A DNA stretch of 22,107 nucleotides. It comes from a virus. The notes below the pieces were generated by a model that ran no database searches, was not told the DNA's origin, and saw only the letters and a program-made list of their open reading frames with translations. The stretch spans positions 1-22,107 of the IMG/VR virus record IMGVR_UViG_3300032073_000290, one strand, 5' to 3'. Positions 7,184 to 13,074 of this stretch are shown piece by piece. The first letter of the stretch is position 1. Each line of letters opens with the position of its first letter. A program made the position numbers and the translations under genes.

Positions 7184-7274
7184 TCTTTTTCTTTAAGTTA
7201 TATTTATTAGGAACCTTTCCATAACCAACAACTCTGTCCCATTCTCTTTGTGTGTAATAATTTTTTTCAGTCAT
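7176..7274 (-). CDS. 32-aa hypothetical protein filling a gap
   Basis: An intact open frame ATG...TAA of 32 codons, beginning MTEKNYYTQREWDRVVGYGK and ending in a Lys-rich tail. It starts one base after the stop of the preceding 85-aa gene and its stop overlaps the next ATG by 8 bp, so it fits the tight operon with no spare DNA. There is no obvious ribosome site of its own; it is probably translated by coupling to the gene before. I recall similar short proteins in marine phages but cannot give a function. Probability of being a real gene rests mainly on the packing and on the protein-like composition (W, Y, paired charges). Confidence 0.5.
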   Translation of the reverse strand: MTEKNYYTQREWDRVVGYGKVPNKYNLKKKNG

Positions 7275-7275
7275 A

Positions 7276-7533
7276 CTATCTATACTTAGTTACTTTTCGA
7301 CGGTTGTTCATAACTTTACCACAACCACGAGCTATGCCACCATTCTTTAATTTAATCTTACCACCACCAGCTTTACTAGGCTTTGGTCCTTTAAAATCTT
7401 TTCTCTTCTTACCACTAGGATCTTTTATCTTACCCGCACATATCTTTGACGCATATGCATTTGCATAAGCTGAGGGATATACTGCAAACTTACGTTTAGC
7501 AGCAGCTTTACCTCTAGGACATAACTTTGTCAT
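7276..7533 (-). CDS. Small basic protein with YPSAYANAYASK and ARGCGKVM motifs
   Basis: 85-aa protein beginning MTKLCPRGKAAAKRKFAVYP then SAYANAYASKICAGKIKDPS, followed by FKGPKPSKAGGGKIKLKNGG and an end reading IARGCGKVMNNRRKVTKY. The first half is a pattern familiar from small proteins of marine phages; the last 20 residues are a separate motif also found at the ends of other small phage proteins. The SKAGGGK linker is shared with the 101-aa protein at 5245-5550. Basic overall, with three Cys. The gene's start lies inside the 3' end of the tiny gene at 7514-7639. Function not known. It could be a virion-associated DNA-binding protein, which is inference from charge and surroundings. Confidence 0.65.
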   Translation of the reverse strand: MTKLCPRGKAAAKRKFAVYPSAYANAYASKICAGKIKDPSGKKRKDFKGPKPSKAGGGKIKLKNGGIARGCGKVMNNRRKVTKYR

Positions 7534-7639
7534 ACTTGTATCCCCATCTGTTTTCTGATAAATCCCAAACTCTTTTAGTGGCCTTTGGAATCTTAACTAA
7601 TAATTTATTAAACTTTACGACGTTTTTTGTTACTTGCAT
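7514..7639 (-). CDS. 41-aa hypothetical protein with strong ribosome binding site
   Basis: An open frame of 41 codons with the best ribosome site of this stretch: GGAGG four bases before the ATG. It begins MQVTKNVVKFNKLLVKIPKA, then an R-VWDLSENRWGYKY segment. It overlaps the 34-aa gene at its start (7608-7639) and the 85-aa gene at its end (7514-7533), each in another frame, so three consecutive genes are interlocked. The WDLSENRWGYKY segment is protein-like and the frame has no rare features, which argues against chance. Function unknown. Confidence 0.55.
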   Translation of the reverse strand: MQVTKNVVKFNKLLVKIPKATKRVWDLSENRWGYKYDKVMS

Positions 7640-7712
7640 ACTTCCTCCGTTTCTTTGTTTTACTTGGTGGTTTTGTTATTTGTTGTCCTATATTAGCACG
7701 ACTTATTACCAT
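7608..7712 (-). CDS. 34-aa basic hypothetical protein (MVISRANIGQQI type)
   Basis: An open frame of 34 codons that begins MVISRANIGQQITKPPSKTK and ends in a K/R-rich stretch. Short proteins opening M-V-x-S-R-A-x-x-G-Q-Q are a familiar type in marine phages. AGG lies eight bases upstream of the ATG, and the ATG follows one base after the stop of the membrane protein gene at 7714-7935. It overlaps the next gene by 32 bp. About half of the residues after position 15 are Lys or Arg. Function unknown; likely nucleic-acid or polyanion binding by charge only. Confidence 0.55.
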   Translation of the reverse strand: MVISRANIGQQITKPPSKTKKRRKYASNKKRRKV

Positions 7713-7713
7713 A

Positions 7714-7935
7714 TTAAATACCTATAAGTATCTTTGCAATCACAGCCGATGCTCCAGATTGCATGACTATGGTAGCACACACAGCCCCGACAACTAACCA
7801 CTTAACTTGAAATATAGACCGTTTTACACAACCCATATCTTCTTTTAACTCAGATACATCTTCACGAAGTTGTGCTTCTCTTTCAATGTGACGAGTTAAC
7901 TCAAGTTTAATATCAGTTAATTCTTTGTTAGTCAT
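7714..7935 (-). CDS. Coiled-coil plus transmembrane protein, candidate holin/XhlA-like
   Basis: 73-aa protein. Residues 1-42 form an amphipathic, charged helix (ELTDIKLELTRHIERE, then AQLREDVSELKED), and residues ~45-70 (KWLVVGAVCATIVMQSGASAVI) form one hydrophobic segment ending near the C-terminus. A short coiled coil followed by a single membrane helix is the arrangement of hemolysin XhlA-type holin-associated proteins. The chosen ATG starts one base after the stop of the 42-aa membrane protein gene at 7937-8065; an upstream in-frame extension overlapping that gene is open but less likely. No endolysin gene is next to it. The lysis role is an inference from topology. Confidence 0.5.
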   Translation of the reverse strand: MTNKELTDIKLELTRHIEREAQLREDVSELKEDMGCVKRSIFQVKWLVVGAVCATIVMQSGASAVIAKILIGI

Positions 7936-7936
7936 T

Positions 7937-8065
7937 TTAGAATACCCAGCACCATACCAGTAAACCTGCAAGAATAGCAATGATAACATCTTTCTTACAT
8001 TTATGTGGCCAATACTCTATACACTTTTCTTTAATCTTCATCCATATCATTTTAATATCTAACAT
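7937..8065 (-). CDS. 42-aa single-pass membrane protein, candidate holin partner
   Basis: An open frame of 42 codons with a very good ribosome site (AGGAGG eight bases upstream of the ATG). It begins MLDIKMIWMKIKEKCIEYWP, then HKCKKD, and ends with a hydrophobic stretch VIIAILAGLLVWCWVF. The basic first half followed by one membrane helix at the C-terminus gives an N-in topology. It overlaps the 99-aa gene by 7 bp and is followed one base later by the coiled-coil membrane gene. A pair of tiny membrane proteins, one after another, resembles small holin/antiholin sets, but the role is not proven. The two Cys near residues 15 and 23 have no known meaning. Confidence 0.55.
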   Translation of the reverse strand: MLDIKMIWMKIKEKCIEYWPHKCKKDVIIAILAGLLVWCWVF

Positions 8066-8358
8066 TTCCATCTCCTCCTTGCTTGACAGATTCTTTTATT
8101 TGGTGTCTTTTTACAGTTAACATTATGCATCTTGGCTTGACCCGCAGATCGTGCACAAAATGACTTTCTTCTTTTAGCAGATTTACTACCCTTTGCTACT
8201 TTACCAGTAACAGCAGTTTTTAATTTAGATCCAGGATTAGCACGACGATAAGCGGCGACACCTTTAGCCGACATACCTGCGCCTTGTTTCGTAGGTCTAA
8301 AGTTTCCAGATTTGACACTGGACTTTATGCCCATGCCTTTCTTTTTACGAGTAGCCAT
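8059..8358 (-). CDS. Small basic Cys-containing protein with AKRRKSFCARS motif
   Basis: 99-aa protein started at the ATG MATRKKKGMGIKSS; an upstream extension is open but crosses the previous stop. Motifs: SAKGVAAYRRANPGSKLKTA (residues ~30-49) and AKRRKSFCARSAGQ (~62-75) are recognised from a small conserved protein family of marine phages (DUF6321-like, from memory). The last 30 residues contain three more Cys and end with RRRWKC, so four Cys in all could form a metal site or disulfides. Very basic overall. It is 4 bp downstream of the gene at 8363-8638 and overlaps the 42-aa gene by 7 bp. Function unknown; possible virion nucleic-acid binding. Confidence 0.65.
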   Translation of the reverse strand: MATRKKKGMGIKSSVKSGNFRPTKQGAGMSAKGVAAYRRANPGSKLKTAVTGKVAKGSKSAKRRKSFCARSAGQAKMHNVNCKKTPNKRICQARRRWKC

Positions 8359-8362
8359 GAGT

Positions 8363-8638
8363 CTAGCCAGTAAAGACTGTACCAGCTGCACTTGTAGGTA
8401 CAGTTATATGTAAATTTGTTTCGTAACGAATACCAGCATCTTCAATATACTGATCCGTTGCGCCACCACTATTAAGTTGAACTTTTAAAACAATGTCACC
8501 AGTAGCGCCACCATCTCTTAATGTAAGTTCTTTAATAGTTGTAGAATTATTTACAAAACTATAACCTCTTATACGACCAGAACTTGAATCAATCGTACCA
8601 GTAACTGAAACAAAACTTGATTTTATATTTGTTGCCAT
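8363..8638 (-). CDS. Small beta-rich protein following the capsid gene (candidate capsid decoration)
   Basis: 91-aa protein from the ATG preceded by AAGGA seven bases upstream; an in-frame start 16 codons upstream (TTG/ATG-type) lies inside the terminator hairpin and is less likely. The sequence (SVTGTIDSSSGRIRGYSFVN, TIKELTLRDGGATG, LKVQLNSGG, LHITVPTSAAGTVFTG) reads as a row of beta strands joined by short turns. It is the first gene after the capsid gene and its terminator. Small beta-rich proteins in this position often decorate or stabilise capsids; that role is inferred from place and composition, without any motif. Confidence 0.55.
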   Translation of the reverse strand: MATNIKSSFVSVTGTIDSSSGRIRGYSFVNNSTTIKELTLRDGGATGDIVLKVQLNSGGATDQYIEDAGIRYETNLHITVPTSAAGTVFTG

Positions 8639-8659
8639 ATTTAATTCCTTATAAAAATA

Positions 8660-8683
8660 AAAGGGGCCCATTAAGACCCCTTT
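8660..8683 (-). terminator. Rho-independent terminator after the major capsid gene
   Basis: On the minus strand a 7-bp stem, AAAGGGG paired with CCCCTTT around a 10-base loop, is followed at once by an A/T run rich in T (TATTTTTAT). It lies 11 bp after the capsid stop codon. It probably ends or reduces transcription so that capsid message exceeds that of the small genes further on. Confidence 0.8.
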
Positions 8684-8694
8684 CATTGGTTTGC

Positions 8695-9633
8695 CTATGA
8701 TCCAGCAGAACCGTAATATGATCTCCAGTCACTGAAACCAAAGCTATATCTTTCTCTAGCTTTGAATCTCAAGTTACCAGTATCAAAGTCTGGTTCCATT
8801 TTTGTAGCTAATGGTGCTCTTACGAACATTTTAGCTCCGTTTGGAACATCGGTTTTAATGAAGTACGCATTGGTATCTGTAAACCTATGATTTACAAAGT
8901 AGCCTTTAGGAAGCATACTCATTGAACGTACTGCATTAATATCGTTCAAGTTTGTAGCTCCATTTGCTGCTGTGGTAGGATTCACACCAATCGAAGTTGA
9001 CAGTGTACTTGCTAAGATTTTCTCAGCTGTAAACTGTAGATTCGGTGGAATGTGCAAAGATTCTGCACGTGTACCAGTTAAGATACCTCTGTCGTCTTGT
9101 GTATTTTGAATAGCAATCAAGGCAGTTTCTAGTGTAGCTTCAGATAAGTCTGATGCTGCTAGTAAGTTGTCTTGAGTACCACCCACGACAGGGTGACTGT
9201 TAGAGAAGAATGCAACTCCGTCTCCTCCAGCAAAGTTTGCGTTAAAACCATTGTTAAACACATTTGCGGCTTTTACTTGTTTAGTAGTAGCCATTGCTCT
9301 TGCAAGACCTCTTGCACGTACTTTAGCGAAAGTATCATACAAATTATCTTCCATTGCTTCCTCAGTAACTGCGAAAGCTAAAGCAACTGTTTCGTGTGAG
9401 TAACGGCTAGTGAATGACTCTGAAGCAGAATCATACTGTACCGCTGCACCTTCTGATTTAGTTGGTGCTTCACCGAAGCCAGTGAATAGAACCTCTTCTT
9501 CAAAAGCTCTATCCGAGTTTTCAATCTCAAACAAAGGTGCGTGTTCGTCCTCTATTGAGCCATACTCCAATCCAAAGACTGCGTTTAGTCCAGGAAGGAG
9601 CTGTTTAGCAATATTACCTCTATTTATAGCCAT
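8695..9633 (-). CDS. Major capsid protein, Mu gpT/HK97-fold type
   Basis: 312-aa protein. The sequence is a standard head subunit of the Mu gpT-like branch of the HK97 fold: MAINRGNIAKQLLPGLNAVF at the N-terminus, FEEEVLFTGFGEAP then YSHETVALAFAVTEEAMEDN (residues ~78-97, the strand and spine helix region), ARAMATTKQVKAANVFNNGF, the recurrent FFSNSHPVVGG near residue 140, and a closing RFKARERYSFGFSDWRSYYG. AGGAGG lies nine bases before the ATG. It follows the putative decoration gene by 13 bp and is followed by a hairpin terminator. Length is normal for the group, with no sign of an N-terminal scaffold domain, which agrees with a separate scaffold gene upstream. Confidence 0.85.
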   Translation of the reverse strand: MAINRGNIAKQLLPGLNAVFGLEYGSIEDEHAPLFEIENSDRAFEEEVLFTGFGEAPTKSEGAAVQYDSASESFTSRYSHETVALAFAVTEEAMEDNLYDTFAKVRARGLARAMATTKQVKAANVFNNGFNANFAGGDGVAFFSNSHPVVGGTQDNLLAASDLSEATLETALIAIQNTQDDRGILTGTRAESLHIPPNLQFTAEKILASTLSTSIGVNPTTAANGATNLNDINAVRSMSMLPKGYFVNHRFTDTNAYFIKTDVPNGAKMFVRAPLATKMEPDFDTGNLRFKARERYSFGFSDWRSYYGSAGS

Positions 9634-9646
9634 AATATATTCCCTC

Positions 9647-10243
9647 CTATGCTAAGTCTGCAATCGAGACCGTGGAACCAAGTCCGTAGTGATCTCTATG
9701 CTGGTTAATTTTAACTTCAATATTTGGATATTGGTCAGTTGCAGCTTCACCCGGTAACGTAGACCTTCTCAAAAGTCTTAAAGTTTTTGCTTGAACAGAG
9801 CCTGATCCGCCTTTTAAGCTAAATCCAGACATACCTGTGATTGTAGATCCAGCACCTAGTGATACATCCATGTTCAAGTGAAGCTGAGTGTCTGCCACTG
9901 TAGCGCCTGCTTGAATTTCAAATGTAGCATTTGGATCATCAATGACTAAAGCTTTCGCTTCGCCTTGTCCGTGATGAACTTGACCTGCTGGAAAGTAGTT
10001 ATTAAAGGTTGGTTGCTTTGTATTTGGATCAGTCCAATTAGCACCCATAAAAACTCCTGCAACTAAATCCGTTGCGGCTGAGACTTTATGCACCTTGCCA
10101 CTAACAATCTTTACCAAGTCACCTTGGAAAATTGCAGTTGCATGAGCTGCTTTTACTCCGTACTCATTCATACCACTGGTATTATAAGCACCGCCACGCA
10201 TTCTAGAAGGTTGGAGTCCTCTAAAGTTTTTCGATGTTGCCAT
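9647..10243 (-). CDS. Probable head decoration/capsid-associated protein
   Basis: 198-aa protein. The ATG is chosen because AAGGAGG sits just before it; a TTG five codons upstream is in frame but inside this ribosome site. Sequence after the first 15 residues: RGGAYNTSGMNEYGVKAAHA, AIFQGDLVKIVSGKVHKVSA (residues ~39-58), VAGVFMGANWTDPNT, PAGQVHHG. The GDLV...G.VHKV...VAGVFMG pattern resembles the beta domain of phage decoration proteins of the DUF2190-like kind. The C-terminus is mixed beta with Gly-rich turns. It lies directly before the capsid gene, the usual place for a decoration or capsid-stabilising protein. Function is inferred from this place and pattern. Confidence 0.6.
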   Translation of the reverse strand: MATSKNFRGLQPSRMRGGAYNTSGMNEYGVKAAHATAIFQGDLVKIVSGKVHKVSAATDLVAGVFMGANWTDPNTKQPTFNNYFPAGQVHHGQGEAKALVIDDPNATFEIQAGATVADTQLHLNMDVSLGAGSTITGMSGFSLKGGSGSVQAKTLRLLRRSTLPGEAATDQYPNIEVKINQHRDHYGLGSTVSIADLA

Positions 10244-10294
10244 CTCTTCCTCCTTCAAAAGTAAGTGTTTAAGTTAAATTTTAACCGACACCCT

Positions 10295-10795
10295 TTATTT
10301 ATCAAAGTGTGTTGGTCTACCTGTGGTAACTTTTGATCGACTGTTGTTAGAGATTGGCATACGAGGATCATTCTTACTCATAAGCTGTCTGTTGATTGCA
10401 TCAGTTTGGGATTGTGTAAACTCATTTACATGTTGTTTATACCCCTCTTGATTCTCTATAGTGTTTGTTGCTAAAGCTACATCACCACGGATAACAAGTT
10501 TACCGAGACTACCTACAGCTTGGTTTTGAAAACCAGCACTGAGTTCAGGAACATCTTCAGGTCGAACAAAGTCCCACCCTTCAAATTGTTTTTCCTGTAC
10601 ATTCTGATCATCATACTGACCCTTCAGAGAAACTCTGATCCATCTAAGGATAAGTCCTTTTTCTTTGAATCTATTAGTTACCTCTTCAGGAACCTTTAAC
10701 CAATTCTTTTTTTCATATACACCTCTTTGTTTTCGAGCTGTACTTTGCGCTGAACGAGTCGCCACTTTTACGTCATTTGTTTTTGGTGTAGTCAT
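10295..10795 (-). CDS. Head-module protein of unknown function
   Basis: 166-aa protein, mostly hydrophilic. The first 30 residues are basic and flexible (KVATRSAQSTARKQRGVYEK), the middle is a compact part (NWLKVPEEVTNRFKEKGLIL, LRWIRVSLKGQYDDQNVQEK, GWDFVRPEDVPEL), and the end is polar with many Asn, Gln and Ser. The combination of a WxRVSLKG strand and FEGWDFVRPEDVPE recurs in proteins located between scaffold and capsid genes of marine phages, without a known activity. It is 27 bp after the scaffold gene and 51 bp before the decoration gene. Could be a minor capsid, assembly or DNA-contact protein. Confidence 0.55.
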   Translation of the reverse strand: MTTPKTNDVKVATRSAQSTARKQRGVYEKKNWLKVPEEVTNRFKEKGLILRWIRVSLKGQYDDQNVQEKQFEGWDFVRPEDVPELSAGFQNQAVGSLGKLVIRGDVALATNTIENQEGYKQHVNEFTQSQTDAINRQLMSKNDPRMPISNNSRSKVTTGRPTHFDK

Positions 10796-10822
10796 ATCAA
10801 TTATTACCTTTCATTATCCACG

Positions 10823-11797
10823 TTATATATTTACTGTAGTGTAGTCATTCCCGGCTTTCTCAACCTTCGCTTTTTCTTTAGCATACACATCAAGCGGTAC
10901 TCCCATCTTTTTAGCAAGACGGACATCTTCTTGAGATAGTCTTATCTTACCTTTAGATGATGCCGAAGTACGTGACTTTCCAGCAACCACTTGAGCAGGT
11001 TTGTTTGTTGGTTCTTCCTGCTGACCAAACTTGTGAGGCATTTCTTTTTTTAGCCTTTTACTTATCTCAGTATAGAACTCTTCACTCTCTGGATCAAAGC
11101 CCTCTTGTAATAAATCTTCGTTTATAATATGTGCGGCTTGTGTAGTAATTCTATCTTTATTATACCACTCACTATTATCAGATATCCACTCCCTAGCTAG
11201 TTTGTGTAGCTTTGCTGGTTGTTTAGCTTCTTGAGTTGGTTTAGCTTCTTCTTCTTTCTTAGGCTCAACCGTTTCAGTTTTCTTTGCTTGGTCATCCATA
11301 TAGAATCTTTTAGCATCGACCATTCTAAGTTCAGTTGTTGCATCTGCAATAGCCTTCTGTGCTTCAAGAAGTTTATCCTTATCACCTGAGTCATAAGCAT
11401 TCTTATATCCTTCTTCAGCAAGTTTAAGCTTATCTTTAAGTTGATTCTCATAACTAACTAAACTAGCCTTCTCAGTTTCTTGAACCTTTTGTGTTGAGTT
11501 TTGAAGTTGTGATTGTAACTCAGCTATCTTTTGCTCTTGAGCTTCAAGTTGTTCTTCTCTCTCTTTACGTTGTTTAATTAGTTGTCTTATTCTTTTTTCA
11601 GCACCAGCCGTATTGATACCATCAAGTTCTTGAGGTTCAGAATCTTTTGATTCTTCAGTCTCTTCTTTCTTGGCTTCAACCGTATTATCTTCGACAGTCT
11701 CTTCGACTTCGTAGTTTTTATCTGGTTCTTCTTTTTGGGGTTTAGTAACGTCTACTTCTTCGTAGCCGTCATCTTGTGTTTTGTTTTCTTCGTTCAT
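10823..11797 (-). CDS. Probable capsid scaffolding protein
   Basis: 324-aa protein, very acidic in the first 70 residues (long Glu/Asp/Lys runs), then a Glu/Gln/Leu-rich coiled coil (about residues 80-160: IRQLIKQRKEREEQLEAQEQ and following), a linker, a helical section with EWISDNSEWYNKDRI, and a basic C-terminal end (KGKIRLSQEDVRLAKKMGVP). This order, an acidic head, coiled coil and a basic helical tail, is that of scaffold proteins that bind the capsid protein with their C-terminus and leave the shell. Located before the capsid genes, as expected. GGAG lies five bases before the ATG. No protease motif is present, so the scaffold probably leaves intact or is cut by a protease elsewhere. Confidence 0.75.
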   Translation of the reverse strand: MNEENKTQDDGYEEVDVTKPQKEEPDKNYEVEETVEDNTVEAKKEETEESKDSEPQELDGINTAGAEKRIRQLIKQRKEREEQLEAQEQKIAELQSQLQNSTQKVQETEKASLVSYENQLKDKLKLAEEGYKNAYDSGDKDKLLEAQKAIADATTELRMVDAKRFYMDDQAKKTETVEPKKEEEAKPTQEAKQPAKLHKLAREWISDNSEWYNKDRITTQAAHIINEDLLQEGFDPESEEFYTEISKRLKKEMPHKFGQQEEPTNKPAQVVAGKSRTSASSKGKIRLSQEDVRLAKKMGVPLDVYAKEKAKVEKAGNDYTTVNI

Positions 11798-11839
11798 TTT
11801 TTCTCCGTAGTTACGAGTTACGTTTACGTCAACAAGCTC

Positions 11840-11868
11840 ATTATATAATATTACTTACTGATATCCAA
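11840..11868 (-). promoter_or_regulatory. Candidate sigma70-type promoter before the scaffold gene
   Basis: On the minus strand TATAAT (11840-11845) is preceded 17 bases upstream by TTGGAT (11863-11868), partly inside the end of the GroES-like gene. The -10 is perfect but the -35 matches only three of six bases. The AT-rich gap of 53 bp before the scaffold gene is the longest in this part of the block, in agreement with a separate capsid-gene transcript. Confidence 0.3.
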
Positions 11869-12273
11869 ATAGTTAGGGTCAAGGTCTTTTGGGTCTGGTA
11901 CAACCATTAATACTTGGTCATCAAACAATAGAATCATTCTAATACCTTTGTAAGAGAATTTATCACCTTGATACTTACCATACACAACATAGTCGCCGGG
12001 TTTACACCATGCTCTTCCTTTAAACTTATCACGGTCAGCATAGGCAAGTTCGCCTACTTTTAAAACACGACCAATAGTTGTTAAGTATCGAGCATCATCT
12101 TTAAATTTATCTGGAAGTAATATACCTCCTTTAGTTTTTTCTCTAATAGACACTGGTCTAATTAATACATGATAACCAGGAAGATTAGGTAACACCTCTG
12201 GATCGGGTGATTCTTTATTAGTAATCCATTCGTCGTTGCCAGATATGGCTGTTGCTACTCCTGCTGCCTTCAT
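11851..12273 (-). CDS. GroES-like co-chaperonin
   Basis: 140-aa protein. After a ~30-residue N-terminal extension the chain shows the Cpn10 fold: LPGYHVLIRPV (residues 31-41), a mobile loop EKTKGGILLPDKFKDD (45-60), YLTTIGRVLKVGELAYAD, CKPGDYVVYGKYQG (90-103), FSYKGIRMILLFDDQVLMVV (106-125). The IGRVLKVG and PGDYVVYGK strands and the GGILLP loop are characteristic of GroES; GroES itself is ~97 aa, so this one has extra N-terminal and loop residues. Phage proteins of this kind replace host GroES, for example T4 gp31, to fold large capsid subunits inside host GroEL. No GroEL gene is in the window, so it should use the host chaperonin. It lies just before the scaffold and capsid genes. Confidence 0.8.
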   Translation of the reverse strand: MKAAGVATAISGNDEWITNKESPDPEVLPNLPGYHVLIRPVSIREKTKGGILLPDKFKDDARYLTTIGRVLKVGELAYADRDKFKGRAWCKPGDYVVYGKYQGDKFSYKGIRMILLFDDQVLMVVPDPKDLDPNYLDISK

Positions 12274-12274
12274 A

Positions 12275-12472
12275 CTAGTCTTCTTCTCCTTTTTCGTATA
12301 AGTTTTTTTCTGCTAATTTAAGTTCTTCGATAGCAATAGTCAAGCCTTCTATTATACCAACTTGATACTTATAGTCTGCATAATTTTCAGATGAACCTGT
12401 TGCTATTGTTTCACTTAAATTATTTTTAGTTGTCGTCAACTTCTCTCTAAGATAGTCAGCTACGGCATCCAT
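12275..12472 (-). CDS. Small helical protein of unknown function
   Basis: 65-aa protein, predicted to be mostly helical (DAVADYLREKLTTTKNNLSE, then YKYQVGIIEGLTIAIEELKL). It starts with ATG inside the last codons of the sulfotransferase-like gene (13-bp overlap) and ends 1 bp before the GroES-like gene, so it belongs to the same operon. The hydrophobic spacing suggests a helical hairpin or dimer. Short helical proteins of this kind often precede capsid genes in marine phages. No function is assigned. Confidence 0.5.
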   Translation of the reverse strand: MDAVADYLREKLTTTKNNLSETIATGSSENYADYKYQVGIIEGLTIAIEELKLAEKNLYEKGEED

Positions 12473-13074
12473 ACTTCATGCCTTTCGAATAATTCTTTTT
12501 CTGACTCATACATAGCTTTTAAATATTCTTCCTTTATCATAGCCTCTTGAACTGTTATAGACTTAGATGGATCTCTTCCACCTATGATAAGTTTACTATG
12601 TGTACGTATTGACGGCTCATCAAACTTTTCTTCAAGACCATCCATAATCATAATCAGATCATCACATAATCTTTCCATATATCCAAACTGAATATTGGGG
12701 TAATGATCTAAAGTATAATGGTCATAATAATCTTTTACTACATTCTTATTCTCTACTATTTTAGTCAGGAATGTTTCATAGTCTTCGGCTTGACACTTTC
12801 GTTCAAGTCTAATGTCTTCTTGCCAGTTCCATTGATTACCATACTTGTTTGCTTTCTTTCTGGCTCTGTGATGAAACAGACTATGTACAAACGTCATGGG
12901 ATGCCGTAGGAAAGCAAAAGGTTGTTTATGGGTGAATGGTGTATTATGTGAGTCATATATCGCATCACCGATAGCTTTAGCGCCTTCTACATAACTAAAT
13001 AACATTTGTTTGATCCAACGTCCACCAGTCTTCGGTACGTGTATGAATACACTATATTTAAGTTCTACTGCCAT
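12460..13074 (-). CDS. Sulfotransferase-like protein (PAPS-type P-loop)
   Basis: 204 aa from the second ATG, chosen because it brings the first beta strand close to the N-terminus as is usual; a longer form from 13095 is also open. It has both marks of cytosolic-type/Golgi-type sulfotransferases: a 5' PAPS-binding loop VFIHVPKTGGRW (residues 9-20), and a 3' phosphate motif AFLRHPMTFVHSLFHHR (about residues 54-70, Arg58 and Ser65). Such enzymes move sulfate from PAPS to a hydroxyl on a sugar or other acceptor. The acceptor-binding part is poorly conserved and cannot be read. It overlaps the FkbM gene by 17 bp (38 bp with the longer start) and the next small gene by 13 bp, so it is co-transcribed with head genes. 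Substrate unknown; catalysis not proven. Confidence 0.65.
   Translation of the reverse strand: MAVELKYSVFIHVPKTGGRWIKQMLFSYVEGAKAIGDAIYDSHNTPFTHKQPFAFLRHPMTFVHSLFHHRARKKANKYGNQWNWQEDIRLERKCQAEDYETFLTKIVENKNVVKDYYDHYTLDHYPNIQFGYMERLCDDLIMIMDGLEEKFDEPSIRTHSKLIIGGRDPSKSITVQEAMIKEEYLKAMYESEKELFERHEVWMP

Noticed and set aside
10244-10258. TTG start for the decoration protein (MKEEE)
   Set aside because: The five codons are the AAGGAGG ribosome site of the ATG that follows.
11197-11451. Second minus-strand frame (84 codons) inside the scaffold gene
   Set aside because: Ile/Leu/Lys/Gln-rich out-of-frame reading of the coiled coil, with no ribosome site or family match.
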